Notes: a model not told the origin generated them from the letters alone. Shown: positions 1-7,948, counted from the first letter of the stretch. The stretch is DNA of 29,078 bases from a virus (IMGVR_UViG_3300042879_005260:93514-122591); one strand, 5' to 3'. Program-made: numbers and translations.

Positions 1-18
1 CAATTAATAAATATATCA

Positions 19-48
19 CAAAGATACAAAGTTTTTTTTAATTGTCAA
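19..48 (-). promoter_or_regulatory. Bacteroidetes-type promoter reading leftward
   Basis: On the minus strand TTG, a 19-nt spacer and TATCTTTG match the -33/-7 consensus of Bacteroidetes sigma factors. It would drive a gene to the left of the window. Confidence 0.55.
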
Positions 49-67
49 TACCTTGGTTAAATTAATG

Positions 68-328
68 TTAATTTTTTTTCTTACAAGTTTTACAGTTTGA
101 TATTTTTTTAACTTCTTGTGCGACATTTTGAACGGTTGATTTCATAATAAACCTATTTACGGCTATAGTCCCAAATGCCCATAAAAAACTAGTAGCAAAA
201 ATTGTTTTGCTTATATTTGGATTAACATCAATAAATATGCCAACAAAAAAAACTATTGACAAGTAAAATGCGGTAAAAAACCAAACCATTAAAGATAGAA
301 TCAAAGAGATATTAAAAAAGTTTTTCAT
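68..328 (-). CDS. small two-TM membrane protein
   Basis: An 86-aa protein starting MKNFFNISLI. Two hydrophobic segments (about residues 4-30 and 42-60) suggest a small inner-membrane protein, followed by a charged C-terminus with CKTC and a KKKN end. A longer reading frame exists upstream, but it runs antisense into the gene at 384, so I chose the internal ATG at 328. It points away from the neighbouring plus-strand genes. No family is recognised; holin-like or superinfection-exclusion roles are possible but unsupported. Confidence 0.55.
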   Translation of the reverse strand: MKNFFNISLILSLMVWFFTAFYLSIVFFVGIFIDVNPNISKTIFATSFLWAFGTIAVNRFIMKSTVQNVAQEVKKISNCKTCKKKN

Positions 329-370
329 ATAACAATAAATACCAAAATAAAAGTTTTTGTCAATATTGAA

Positions 371-380
371 ATATTTATAA
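371..380 (+). promoter_or_regulatory. putative phage late promoter element (ATATTTATAA)
   Basis: ATATTTATAA lies just before the ATG at 384. The same element precedes the paralogue at 823 and the protease at 1395, and recurs before other CTS genes. It contains the reverse complement of the T4 late box TATAAATA. Confidence 0.45.
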
Positions 381-383
381 AAT

Positions 384-791
384 ATGAAAAATCTTATAAG
401 AAAAATATTAAAAGAAGAATTTGATGATTTTGATTGGGCTGAAGAATTGGTTGGTAACACCAAACAATTTTCACCTGCTGAAGGATTTCTTTATGACATT
501 ATGCCCAATTTAAAGATGATTCCTTCAAAAAATAACCCAGGTTGGATGTTTTATAAGGATAAAAGCGGGGTTACTTTAATGGCGGATGATGTGGATAGAG
601 ATAAAAAAAATCCGATTTTATTAGTTGATTATGATGAAATTTGGTTAAAATTACGTCAAGAATTTGGCCTTAATGAACAAGAAATCAGTAATTTATGCGT
701 GCGTATGCTGGAAATAACCCATAAACGAAAGGTATTGACAGCTATTCACCGTTCCTGGAATAGATCCTGGAAGGCTGGAAATAACCCATAA
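384..791 (+). CDS. CTS-bearing putative virion protein, paralogue A
   Basis: 135 aa, no recognised function. The N-terminus MKNLIRKILKEE is a short basic amphipathic helix ending in L-K-E, like T4 capsid-targeting sequences cleaved after [L/I]-x-E. It is followed by FDDFDWAEEL, a motif echoed inside the gene at 5268. The body is about 75% identical to the next gene (823). The last shared residues are RMLEITHKRKVLTA; that DNA is the first copy of a 33-nt repeat, and the C-terminal tail beyond it is encoded by a unique spacer plus part of the second repeat. The true C-terminus is therefore uncertain. A late-type element sits at 371. Confidence 0.7.
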   Translation: MKNLIRKILKEEFDDFDWAEELVGNTKQFSPAEGFLYDIMPNLKMIPSKNNPGWMFYKDKSGVTLMADDVDRDKKNPILLVDYDEIWLKLRQEFGLNEQEISNLCVRMLEITHKRKVLTAIHRSWNRSWKAGNNP

Positions 792-806
792 ACGAAAGGT
801 ATTGAC
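707..806 (+). repeat. CRISPR-like repeat pair A (2 repeats, 1 spacer)
   Basis: Two identical 33-nt copies at 707-739 and 774-806 (GCTGGAAATAACCC ... GGTATTGAC) flank a unique 34-nt spacer at 740-773. The first copy is also the 3' coding end of the gene at 384. The second runs straight into the late element of the next gene. No cas gene is in the window. Confidence 0.6.
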
Positions 807-808
807 CT

Positions 809-818
809 GATATTTATA
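809..818 (+). promoter_or_regulatory. putative phage late promoter element (GATATTTATA)
   Basis: Directly follows the second repeat copy and precedes the ATG at 823. The stretch TGATATTTATAAAATATG is identical to that before the gene at 1395. Confidence 0.45.
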
Positions 819-822
819 AAAT

Positions 823-1224
823 ATGAAAAATCTTATAAGAAAAATATTAAAAGAAGAATTTGATGATTTTGGTTGGGCTGAAGAATTGATTGGTAACACC
901 AAACAATTTTCACCCGCTGAAGAATTTTTGTATGAAATTATGTCCAATTTAAAAATGGTTCCTTCTGAAAATTATCCAGGTTGGATGTTGTATAAAGATG
1001 AAAGTGGACTAAATTTAATGGCGGATAATGTGGATAGAGATAAAGAAAATTCGATTTTATGGGTTGATTATCACCGCATTTGGTCAAAATTAAATCAAGA
1101 ATTTGCTCTTAATACTCAGGAAATCAAAGACTTATGTATGCGTATGCTGGAAATGACCCATAAACGAAAGGTATTTACAGCTCATCATTGCAACACGACT
1201 TCAATCATCAGGAACTGGAAATGA
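823..1224 (+). CDS. CTS-bearing putative virion protein, paralogue B
   Basis: 133 aa, a tandem duplicate of the gene at 384. It has the same MKNLIRKILKEE leader with an L-K-E site, then FDDFGWAEEL and about 75% identity through RMLEMTHKRKVFTA. After that the paralogues diverge because the sequence enters spacer DNA of the repeat array. The residues after FTA (HHCNTTSIIRNWK) are therefore probably not ancestral. It is likely a packaged internal head protein by analogy with T4 IP proteins. Function unknown. Confidence 0.7.
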   Translation: MKNLIRKILKEEFDDFGWAEELIGNTKQFSPAEEFLYEIMSNLKMVPSENYPGWMLYKDESGLNLMADNVDRDKENSILWVDYHRIWSKLNQEFALNTQEIKDLCMRMLEMTHKRKVFTAHHCNTTSIIRNWK

Positions 1225-1378
1225 CCCATAAACGAAAGGTATTTACAGCCAAAGAGGGGTTTGTGAGCGCTCAACGGCAGCTGGAGATGACCCATAAACG
1301 AAAGGTGTTGACAGTCCATGACGCCTCGTTTTCATCTTGAACGCGGCTGGAGATGACCCATAAACGAAAGGTGTTGAC
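1146..1378 (+). CRISPR. CRISPR-like mini-array B (4 repeats, 3 spacers)
   Basis: 33-nt repeats start at 1146, 1214, 1280 and 1346 (GCTGGAAATGACCC ... GAAAGGTATTTAC, later copies GGTGTTGAC). Spacers are 1179-1213 (35 nt), 1247-1279 (33) and 1313-1345 (33). They are unrelated to each other and visibly richer in G+C than the surrounding genome. Every spacer starts with AG, so the repeat may be 35 nt. The first repeat overlaps the 3' end of the gene at 823, and the last abuts a late promoter element. There is no convincing internal palindrome and no cas gene here, so this is CRISPR-like in geometry only. Confidence 0.4.
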
Positions 1379-1380
1379 CT

Positions 1381-1390
1381 GATATTTATA
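1381..1390 (+). promoter_or_regulatory. putative phage late promoter element (GATATTTATA)
   Basis: Lies between the last repeat of the mini-array and the ATG at 1395. Same sequence and spacing as the element at 809. Confidence 0.45.
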
Positions 1391-1394
1391 AAAT

Positions 1395-2462
1395 ATGAAA
1401 AACCTTATAAGAAAAATATTACTTCAAGAAAACGTAGGAATTTCTTTTGCTGTTAGGAATTGGGCAAAGGTTATTTATGAACTTTTATCGAATTTACCAA
1501 TTTCTGAAAAAAGACTTATTGTCAATTCTGAAGAATATCCTGAACTATTTGAAGACTTTTCTTTTGATTATGCGGTTATCGATTTTAATGATTGGAGTAA
1601 TGGTTATCTTACAAAAACTTCTGGTTATGATTCAAACGGTTATTATGTTGTTCATATCATGGTTTTGAATAAATTTAGGAACAATCCTTATATGTTAACA
1701 ATTTTAAATCACGAATTAAAACATGCATACCAAGATTGGCAACGTCAAAGTAAAGGATACCCAAGTATTGATCAAAATAGAGAAAACATTAATATCTACA
1801 CTGAAGATTTTATTAAAGTTTTAAAAAATAGAATTAAGATAAATCCGATTTTCAAAGAAGTTTTGAAAGGTTACTATATACTTTCAGATTTAGAACTAAA
1901 TGCTTTTTTAGAAAATGTTTATGATGGTGATAAATTAAGTCCTTATAAGAAAATGGTTTTTGATTTAATAAATTATGATGCCGTTAGGGCAACTTATTAT
2001 GAGAACCCAGGGATTCTACAAAAAGATTGGGAAACTTTGTTGTCCCTGAACATTCCTTTTTTAAAAAAATATAAAAAATATGAAGACTTTTTAGTTGCAT
2101 CTACAAAATATTTTAACAACAGGAGTCAAGAAATACTTCGTAAAATAAATAAAATGGAATATGTTCACCGTGATAAAGGTTTAAATGAACAATTATTAGG
2201 GGAACAGATAGCTTGTCATTTAATATCACCCAAAGGTGATGGTAATGGCGGATATATTGACAATCAAAAAGCTTTAGAAATCGTTAAAAAAATTGAATCT
2301 GATACTAAAAGTTACCAAAGATTAAGTGACAAAGAAAAAGAAATGTTTAGAAGTACAATTAAAAATTTTAAAAATGATATTCTAAGAGCAGACACTAATT
2401 TAGACACTATAGATACATATCTCCATAAATTGGCAAATTTATTTAAATGTTATCCGTTATAA
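1395..2462 (+). CDS. CTS-bearing zincin-type metalloprotease candidate
   Basis: 355 aa. The leader MKNLIRKILLQEN is the same CTS seen at 384 and 823, ending L-Q-E. Residues 106-110 read HELKH in the context LTILNHELKHAYQDW, a good HExxH zinc/catalytic motif. A Glu in SDLELNAFLE (about residue 167) could be the third ligand. The C-terminal half is Lys-rich and helical, with no recognised domain. I infer a metalloprotease packaged in the head, either acting in maturation or injected. The family is not identified beyond the motif. It has its own late element and no overlap with its neighbours. Confidence 0.65.
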   Translation: MKNLIRKILLQENVGISFAVRNWAKVIYELLSNLPISEKRLIVNSEEYPELFEDFSFDYAVIDFNDWSNGYLTKTSGYDSNGYYVVHIMVLNKFRNNPYMLTILNHELKHAYQDWQRQSKGYPSIDQNRENINIYTEDFIKVLKNRIKINPIFKEVLKGYYILSDLELNAFLENVYDGDKLSPYKKMVFDLINYDAVRATYYENPGILQKDWETLLSLNIPFLKKYKKYEDFLVASTKYFNNRSQEILRKINKMEYVHRDKGLNEQLLGEQIACHLISPKGDGNGGYIDNQKALEIVKKIESDTKSYQRLSDKEKEMFRSTIKNFKNDILRADTNLDTIDTYLHKLANLFKCYPL

Positions 2463-2464
2463 AT

Positions 2465-2495
2465 TTTGATATTTGTTAAAATTTTATTACATTTG
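2465..2495 (+). promoter_or_regulatory. Bacteroidetes-type promoter
   Basis: TTTG, a 19-nt spacer and TACATTTG. The ATG at 2500 starts only 5 nt after the -7 element, so the transcript would be leaderless or nearly so. Confidence 0.55.
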
Positions 2496-2499
2496 TGAC

Positions 2500-3048
2500 A
2501 TGAAAAAAATCAAACTTTGGTGGAAATTTGAAGGTCGGTACTATTATAGTGATTTTATCAAAGGCATTAAAAACTTATGGAAATGGTTTCCTGTTATTTG
2601 GAAAGATCGTGATTGGGACGACCACTTCATTTGGGAAATACTAATGTTTAAAATCAAAAATCAAGCGAAGTATATTGGTGATAGAGATTTTCACACCAGA
2701 GCAAAACGTGATGCTGAAATCATGATGACATGTGTTCGTTTAATGGAAAAAGTAAAAGAAGAACATTATCAAATGGAATACATGAACTATTGTGAAGATG
2801 AGTTTGATTTTATTGATGCTGACACTCCAGGTTACAAACAACTTCAGATAACTGAAATCTCAGAAAATTTTGATGAGTACTTTAAGAAAAGACAAACCGC
2901 TTATCGTAAAGTAATGAAAAATGGAGGTTCATTTGGTAATGATAGTAAAAAACACATCGCCATGAGTATGGGACACCTACAACATGATAGGGCTAATAAA
3001 ATATTATTCACTCTTTTGGAAAGAAATATCGCCTGTTGGTGGGATTAA
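2500..3048 (+). CDS. conserved phage protein of unknown function
   Basis: 182 aa, rich in Trp and aromatic residues (KLWWKFEGRYYY; DRDWDDHFIWEILMFKIKNQAKYI). The type is familiar from large phages of Bacteroidetes, though I cannot name a function. The C-terminal half is charged and helical and ends ACWWD. I chose the ATG at 2500 because an upstream ATG would lie within the promoter; this start sits just behind a host-type promoter, which suggests early expression. Confidence 0.65.
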   Translation: MKKIKLWWKFEGRYYYSDFIKGIKNLWKWFPVIWKDRDWDDHFIWEILMFKIKNQAKYIGDRDFHTRAKRDAEIMMTCVRLMEKVKEEHYQMEYMNYCEDEFDFIDADTPGYKQLQITEISENFDEYFKKRQTAYRKVMKNGGSFGNDSKKHIAMSMGHLQHDRANKILFTLLERNIACWWD

Positions 3049-3071
3049 CCCACTTAATTAATAAACTTAAA

Positions 3072-3081
3072 GATATTTATC
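3072..3081 (+). promoter_or_regulatory. putative late promoter element (GATATTTATC)
   Basis: Variant of the recurrent element, 17 nt before the ATG at 3099. Confidence 0.3.
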
Positions 3082-3098
3082 ATAAATTATTTTTTTGT

Positions 3099-3431
3099 AT
3101 GAATACCCAACTTTTTATTGAAATTAAAAACTCAAAAATTTTTAAATTTTATAATTCTTTATTAAAATTATATAGACATATTAAAGTTTTTAAAACCGTC
3201 GCTTTTATCGCTTTTTTTGTTGGTTTTTTAAGTTTATTTATTGAGAGTTTACATGATTTTGCCGGTTTTTTACTAGTACCGATTTATTTTGTCGGTATAA
3301 TTTTTACTTTTGTTGGTGTCATAGCCAATATATTGGTTAATATCAAAATCAAAAAACTTATTAAAAAATACACAACATCAAAAAATGAAATAACCAAAAT
3401 AATTAGCGAATTGTATGAAAACAAAAAATGA
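3099..3431 (+). CDS. small two-TM membrane protein
   Basis: 110 aa from the ATG at 3099 (MNTQLFIEIKN). Two hydrophobic spans, around residues 31-50 and 57-82, are separated by a short loop, and a Lys-rich cytosolic tail follows. An in-frame upstream ATG at 3036 would overlap the previous gene and swallow the element at 3072, so the internal start is preferred. Its 3' end overlaps the next small gene by 17 nt. Function unknown. Confidence 0.55.
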   Translation: MNTQLFIEIKNSKIFKFYNSLLKLYRHIKVFKTVAFIAFFVGFLSLFIESLHDFAGFLLVPIYFVGIIFTFVGVIANILVNIKIKKLIKKYTTSKNEITKIISELYENKK

Positions 3432-3582
3432 AATTATCATTAGACTTTTAAATGAAAAAAAAATAGACAATTCGGAGGCTTCTATTTTGTTGGGTGTTAA
3501 AGAAGAGGATTTAAAGAAATTTTTATATACTAAACAAGAAACTAAACCAAAAGAAAATTTTTATCCTGTTTACGGTTGTTGA
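3415..3582 (+). CDS. small basic protein, possible HTH
   Basis: 55 aa, MKTKNEIIIRLLNEKKIDNS onward, ending NFYPVYGC. Residues 5-37 could form a helix-turn-helix (IIIRLLNEKKI, SEASILLGV, KEEDLKKFL). It overlaps the preceding gene by 17 nt in another frame, consistent with translational coupling. Codon use and composition resemble the neighbours. The DNA-binding role is a guess. Confidence 0.45.
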   Translation: MKTKNEIIIRLLNEKKIDNSEASILLGVKEEDLKKFLYTKQETKPKENFYPVYGC

Positions 3583-3600
3583 TTTTTTTTCTCTTTTTGT

Positions 3601-3610
3601 AATATTTATA
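3601..3610 (+). promoter_or_regulatory. putative phage late promoter element (AATATTTATA)
   Basis: AATATTTATATATTGATAAA precedes the ATG at 3630, matching the longer form seen before the CTS cassettes (AATATTTATATATAAAGATA). Confidence 0.5.
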
Positions 3611-3629
3611 TATTGATAAACAATATTTT

Positions 3630-5252
3630 ATGAAATCAATGTATAACCTATTAAAAGAATACGTACTAATTGAAGGACGTAAAGAAGATGTAATAAAGAA
3701 ATACCCTAATGTACCTGTTGAAATAATTGATGCTTTTGTTGAAGGTGAAGGTTTAGATGCTGAAAGTATTTCCGTCTGGAAAAGTAAAGATAACAAATAT
3801 CTTGATTGGATGGTTAATGAATACAATAAAAGAGGTCTTCAACCTTCATACATCATAGAATTAGTTAAAAACTTCTATGAGAGAGAATCAATGATGACAT
3901 CTGAAAATTTAAAAGAATTTTTTGATTCAAATGAGTATGATTTTAGTGAATCCGTAAAAAATGCAATAAAAAATGCACCAAGAGATATTAGAAATTATCC
4001 AGATTTAGACTCTTTACGAGTGGTTGTTACGTTTTTAATTGAAAAAAAATCAAAATCACAAAAAGAAAAAGAAGTTAAACAACAAGGTATTAGAATAGCT
4101 AAAGGTGAATATAAAGGTGCTAAATTTATTGTTATTTCACCTACCACACATGCGGCTTCTTGTCAATACGGTAAACACAGTCAATGGTGTGTTGCAACAG
4201 AGAATACATCCCATTTTGCTAATTACACCAAAAAAGGAACTCTTTATTTCTTTATTCAAACAACAGAAGATCTACCACCAATAACACCGAGGTGGGCTGA
4301 TAAAACAAGAAATCAAGTGGCCGGTGAACCACCTTTTAAAACTGCTTTATTAATTGAAGACGATGGTGATAGAAGTTGGTGGACAAAAGCCGACACTAAG
4401 TATGAAGGTTGGGTTGGTGATTACGGTTTTGAATGGTTCACGCAAGATATTGCTGACGCTATATTAAATTACAATAGAATTTCAATCACTAAACGTCTTG
4501 AAAGAGAAATTAACTTGATTAAAAATACTAAAGGATTTACTCAAAAAGAAAATAAAGATACTTCTTTGATACAAGGGTTTACTGAGTTATTAAAAAATAA
4601 CGTTTTAACCGAAGACGAATTAATTACTATTATTAAAAATGATAATTGGCCAATATTGTATCAAAATGATTATAAAGAAGTTTATAATGTTATAAGTGAT
4701 GAAAATTTTTATAAGCTTTTAATTGATCTTATGCGAAGCTTACCAACCGGTAGTAATGAATCATCGGAAACATTAAAGGATATGGACTCTAGACGATTTT
4801 TTTACACAATAGTAGATAAAAAACTAAGTGAAACCGAAAATAAAAAAGTCGCGGAAATTATTATTAATAAAGTAGGTAGTAAAGTAATTTTAAAAGATTT
4901 TGGTTCTGACGTTAGAATGTTTGTTGACAAATGGACAATGACACCTGAAAAAATGGAAGAATACATGAAAACTTCTGATTATTTCTTTATTGGTACTAAA
5001 ATCGGTGCTGAAATGAGAATTGAAGATATTACAAAAATTGATAGATTTGATCCAAACACACATGACTCATTAACTTTAATGTTATATACAATTAATAAAA
5101 AAACACAAAGAACTACGTCAACCGGTCTTTACGCGGTAAGAACTGATAAAGATTTATTAGATCCTTACATTGGTGATGATGATGATGAAATTCCTGAAGA
5201 GATTATTAAAACTTTAATTCCTAAATCAACATTAATTTGGCCAAAAAAATAA
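3630..5252 (+). CDS. large CTS-bearing phage protein with W-C motif domain
   Basis: 540 aa. The N-terminus MKSMYNLLKEYVLIEG has two possible prohead-protease sites (L-K-E, L-I-E). Residues 172-208 contain THAASCQY, GKHSQWCVAT and HFANYTKKGTLYFFI. This resembles a domain recurring in T4-like marine phage proteins of unknown role, in which a Gly-x-x-x-x-W-C motif is followed by a hydrophobic strand. The remainder is charged, with no recognised fold, and ends PKSTLIWPKK. I infer a virion or internal head protein from the leader and the late element. Substrate and activity are unknown. Confidence 0.65.
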   Translation: MKSMYNLLKEYVLIEGRKEDVIKKYPNVPVEIIDAFVEGEGLDAESISVWKSKDNKYLDWMVNEYNKRGLQPSYIIELVKNFYERESMMTSENLKEFFDSNEYDFSESVKNAIKNAPRDIRNYPDLDSLRVVVTFLIEKKSKSQKEKEVKQQGIRIAKGEYKGAKFIVISPTTHAASCQYGKHSQWCVATENTSHFANYTKKGTLYFFIQTTEDLPPITPRWADKTRNQVAGEPPFKTALLIEDDGDRSWWTKADTKYEGWVGDYGFEWFTQDIADAILNYNRISITKRLEREINLIKNTKGFTQKENKDTSLIQGFTELLKNNVLTEDELITIIKNDNWPILYQNDYKEVYNVISDENFYKLLIDLMRSLPTGSNESSETLKDMDSRRFFYTIVDKKLSETENKKVAEIIINKVGSKVILKDFGSDVRMFVDKWTMTPEKMEEYMKTSDYFFIGTKIGAEMRIEDITKIDRFDPNTHDSLTLMLYTINKKTQRTTSTGLYAVRTDKDLLDPYIGDDDDEIPEEIIKTLIPKSTLIWPKK

Positions 5253-5267
5253 AAAAAACACACACAA

Positions 5268-5987
5268 GTGAAAAATTATTTAAATGAAGATAATGAATGG
5301 TATGATGAAATTATTGACAATTTTATTGATTTACCTTTAGTTGTAGTTGTCGACAGTGGTGAATATTATCCTGTATATCTTGATGCGATGTATGAATTAG
5401 AAATCACAGGGTTAAATAAAGAAACATATAATTATATCGAAATGCAGGGGCCTGGTACTTATATTGAAGATTTATTACATCAAGAGTTACCTATTTTAGG
5501 AATTCCTGAAAATGGTGATATTTGTTATCTCTACCCTAAAAAGAAAAAATCACCCAGATATTCTACTTACATTTATAAATTAAAAAATATTAAAACAAAA
5601 AAAGAATTTATAATAAATGAAAAAGGGTTTAAACCCTACCAAATAAAAAACCGAATAATTGAAAATAATAATTTTGATTGGGTTGATGAACTTTTAATAA
5701 AAGATGACCCATTTTTACCTAATAAATTATATATCATTAGAGAACACAATATTTTAATTAAAATTGTTGGCGTTTTTAAAGAAAATAAAAAAATTAATGA
5801 CGCCGAAGATGATGGTTGGCGAGCTACTTTTCGAGCATTCAACCATAGGCCAAAAAAATGGGAACCTGAAGAAAGAATAGAAAGAAATTGGGCAAAAAAA
5901 TTAATTCAAGAAGGACATTGGGAACTTATTTCCGAAGAAGAAGCTAAAGAAATATTTGGTCATATGCGTGGTTATCACGAATTTTAA
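5268..5987 (+). CDS. phage protein of unknown function, GTG start
   Basis: 239 aa starting at GTG 5268, because no ATG nearby is in this frame. The start MKNYLNEDNEW again offers an L-N-E site close to the N-terminus. Residues 130-142 (NNNFDWVDELL) echo the FDW-x-x-EL motif that follows the CTS in the genes at 384 and 823, so a small shared module may be reused. No enzyme motif is visible. It ends 4 nt inside the convergent aminotransferase gene. Confidence 0.6.
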   Translation: MKNYLNEDNEWYDEIIDNFIDLPLVVVVDSGEYYPVYLDAMYELEITGLNKETYNYIEMQGPGTYIEDLLHQELPILGIPENGDICYLYPKKKKSPRYSTYIYKLKNIKTKKEFIINEKGFKPYQIKNRIIENNNFDWVDELLIKDDPFLPNKLYIIREHNILIKIVGVFKENKKINDAEDDGWRATFRAFNHRPKKWEPEERIERNWAKKLIQEGHWELISEEEAKEIFGHMRGYHEF

Positions 5988-7051
5988 ATTCTATCAAAAT
6001 AATCCACAAAATCTTCATGCTTAACAGCAACCGAAATTCTTGAATACTTATCAGAAACATCGGAATCCAATGAAAATTTATTTAAAGGAACTGATGATAT
6101 TTTATGTTCTAATAATTGTTCATAACTCAACGTAACAATACAAAAAGGTCCCACAGGTTTTGATGGATATTCCTCAAACAAAAAACCTCTTTTTTCCAGA
6201 TAATCAATATTTTTTTGAATATCGGACGTTGTTTTCTCTTTATATTTTTTAACAAACCTGTACCCCGTATTTAAAACTTCATCAACAACCAGTTGTGGTA
6301 AGTTGGAAATAGAATTGTACTTATAGAGGGAACGAATTTTCATTGCTTCAAATAAACTGGTGTTTTTGGTTGCAACATAACCAACACGAAAACCCGATAA
6401 ACCCAAAGATTTTGAAAACGAAGAAACAATAATTACATTATCGTAAAATAATTCATAAATTTTATCATCTTCAGAATTAAAAAGATAATAATAAGGTAAA
6501 TCCAATATAATAGTTGTACCTATTTTTTTAGCTCTTTCAACAAATTCCTTTAACTCCTGTAATTTTGGTGCCCAACCTGTTGGATTCGAAGGTATACATA
6601 ACATATAAACATCGTTAGGATGTAAAAAAACATCTTTTAAATTAAAATCATTAAAAGATTTTATTTCTTTGTTATGAGTTTTTAAAATTTTATTCCAAGA
6701 ACCCCAGTGATATCTTGGTATTCTAAATGTTTCGTTATAAATCGAGTTTATAGTTAAATCAAGGGCTGCCATCCCACCTGGTGTTATTAAAACATGGTGT
6801 TCGGGTAAATGAAATTTACTTTTGATAGTTTTTATTAAATCTGTATCGCCGTTATTGGGACCGTAATGTTGTAAAGATTTTAAATTAAAATCAAAATCAC
6901 CAACAACAGAATTAAGGTCAATTGTGGTAACATCCATAACTCCACGATGGAGTTTTAAATATTTGCCACCACTTTCGACTTCTAATTTATTAATATCTTC
7001 ACCAATTTTAACTATAGAAGAATAAGTAACGGGTGGTCTGGAAACTATCAT
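5984..7051 (-). CDS. PLP-dependent class I/II aminotransferase
   Basis: 355 aa, fold-type I aminotransferase. Visible motifs: PGGMAAL (cofactor phosphate region, about 91-97), SNPTG (155-159), D184 in LDLPYYY (pyridine N contact), SFSKSLGLSGFRVGY with Schiff-base Lys 214 and Arg 222. The length fits HisC/AspAT-like enzymes, but the substrate cannot be read from sequence. It is leftward, tail-to-tail with the gene at 5268 (4-nt overlap), and has a late-type element upstream on its own strand. An amino-acid aminotransferase is unusual phage cargo and may be an auxiliary metabolic gene. Confidence 0.85.
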   Translation of the reverse strand: MIVSRPPVTYSSIVKIGEDINKLEVESGGKYLKLHRGVMDVTTIDLNSVVGDFDFNLKSLQHYGPNNGDTDLIKTIKSKFHLPEHHVLITPGGMAALDLTINSIYNETFRIPRYHWGSWNKILKTHNKEIKSFNDFNLKDVFLHPNDVYMLCIPSNPTGWAPKLQELKEFVERAKKIGTTIILDLPYYYLFNSEDDKIYELFYDNVIIVSSFSKSLGLSGFRVGYVATKNTSLFEAMKIRSLYKYNSISNLPQLVVDEVLNTGYRFVKKYKEKTTSDIQKNIDYLEKRGFLFEEYPSKPVGPFCIVTLSYEQLLEHKISSVPLNKFSLDSDVSDKYSRISVAVKHEDFVDYFDRI

Positions 7052-7070
7052 AATTTCTTTTTTTTTATAA

Positions 7071-7080
7071 TTATAAATAT
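7071..7080 (-). promoter_or_regulatory. putative phage late promoter element (minus strand)
   Basis: The reverse complement reads ATATTTATAA, about 20 nt before the aminotransferase ATG at 7051. Confidence 0.4.
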
Positions 7081-7085
7081 TTTTC

Positions 7086-7115
7086 TTGAGAAAAGAAATT
7101 TTTTCTTTACATTTG
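7086..7115 (+). promoter_or_regulatory. Bacteroidetes-type promoter for RNA ligase
   Basis: TTG, a 19-nt spacer and TACATTTG, with the ATG at 7138 about 22 nt further on. Confidence 0.6.
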
Positions 7116-7137
7116 TAACATAAAATTAAAAAGAACT

Positions 7138-7839
7138 ATGGAAAAAATGGAAAACTTTAATAGTGTATGTTATGTAGCACGTATTAATGAAATCAAACCA
7201 ATACCAGGTGCTGACAACATTGAACAAGCAGTTGTTGGTGGGTGGAATGCTATCATACAAAAAGGACAATATGCTGAAGGTGGGTTGGTAGTTGTTGCTA
7301 CTACTGATGCTGTTATCCCTCAAGAACTTTCAGATGCAATAAATGTCACTAACTACTTGCGTAAAGGTCAAAGAGTGCGTACTGTTAAGTTGAGAGGAGT
7401 TTATTCTGAGTGTTTAATCATGCCTTTATCACTACTCGTTGGTAGATCTAAGGTTATTAAAACCACAAAGGAAGGTGATGACATGATGGAAAATCTTGGT
7501 GTTTACAAGTACGAACCACCAATTAAACAAATAACATTATCTTCAGGTAAAAGAATTCGTTTTACTGAAAATGAGGCATTTAGAGTTTATTATAAGTTTC
7601 CAAATGTTAAAAATGTACCTGGTATTTTTAATGAAGAAGATAATGTACAAATCACTCGTAAAATACACGGTACCAACGCCAGATTTGGCATTGTTAAAAA
7701 AGTAAAATTAACATACTTAGATAATGTTAAACTATTTTTAAATCACAAATTTGGGTTAGGTGGTGACAAATGGAAATGGTGTGAATACGAATTTTATATT
7801 GGTAGTCATAATGTTGTTAAAGATATTCAATCTTTGTGA
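7138..7839 (+). CDS. RNA ligase, N-terminal part (split gene)
   Basis: 233 aa. Residues 8-110 match the OB-like N-terminal domain of the Deinococcus Rnl5-type ligases (YVARINEIKPIPGADNIEQA). Motif I is at 174-180 (RKIHGTN) with nucleotidyl Lys 175. The frame stops after EFYIGSHNVVKDIQSL, just where the family continues with motifs III-V. Those motifs are found in the gene at 8731, beyond an HNH endonuclease gene. Either the two parts form a two-subunit ligase or an intron is removed. ATG 7138 is chosen; Met 4 is an alternative. It probably repairs RNA such as host-cleaved tRNA. Confidence 0.8.
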   Translation: MEKMENFNSVCYVARINEIKPIPGADNIEQAVVGGWNAIIQKGQYAEGGLVVVATTDAVIPQELSDAINVTNYLRKGQRVRTVKLRGVYSECLIMPLSLLVGRSKVIKTTKEGDDMMENLGVYKYEPPIKQITLSSGKRIRFTENEAFRVYYKFPNVKNVPGIFNEEDNVQITRKIHGTNARFGIVKKVKLTYLDNVKLFLNHKFGLGGDKWKWCEYEFYIGSHNVVKDIQSL

Positions 7840-7854
7840 TATTTATTATATTAT

Positions 7855-7918
7855 AGGTTGTACGAGAACCTAAATAAATAAGATATTAGAGCCCCTATTG
7901 GGACATAATTACTCGTAC
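7855..7918 (+). other. potential RNA pseudoknot upstream of HNH gene
   Basis: AGGTT (7855-7859) pairs with AACCT (7867-7871). The 7-nt loop GTACGAG (7860-7866) is perfectly complementary to CTCGTAC (7912-7918). A small CCC/GGG hairpin (7893-7902) lies between them. This is an H-type pseudoknot on paper. It is too short for a complete group I core. Confidence 0.4.
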
Positions 7919-7948
7919 TAATTGTGTTTCTTTGGGGGATTCTTTTTT

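Noticed and set aside
693-947. 84-aa minus-strand ORF
   Set aside because: Antisense to the two paralogous CTS genes and the repeat; the similar leftward frame near 463 arises from the same duplicated DNA.
3542-3826. 94-aa minus-strand ORF
   Set aside because: Antisense to the N-terminus of the 540-aa gene, no supporting promoter or motif.
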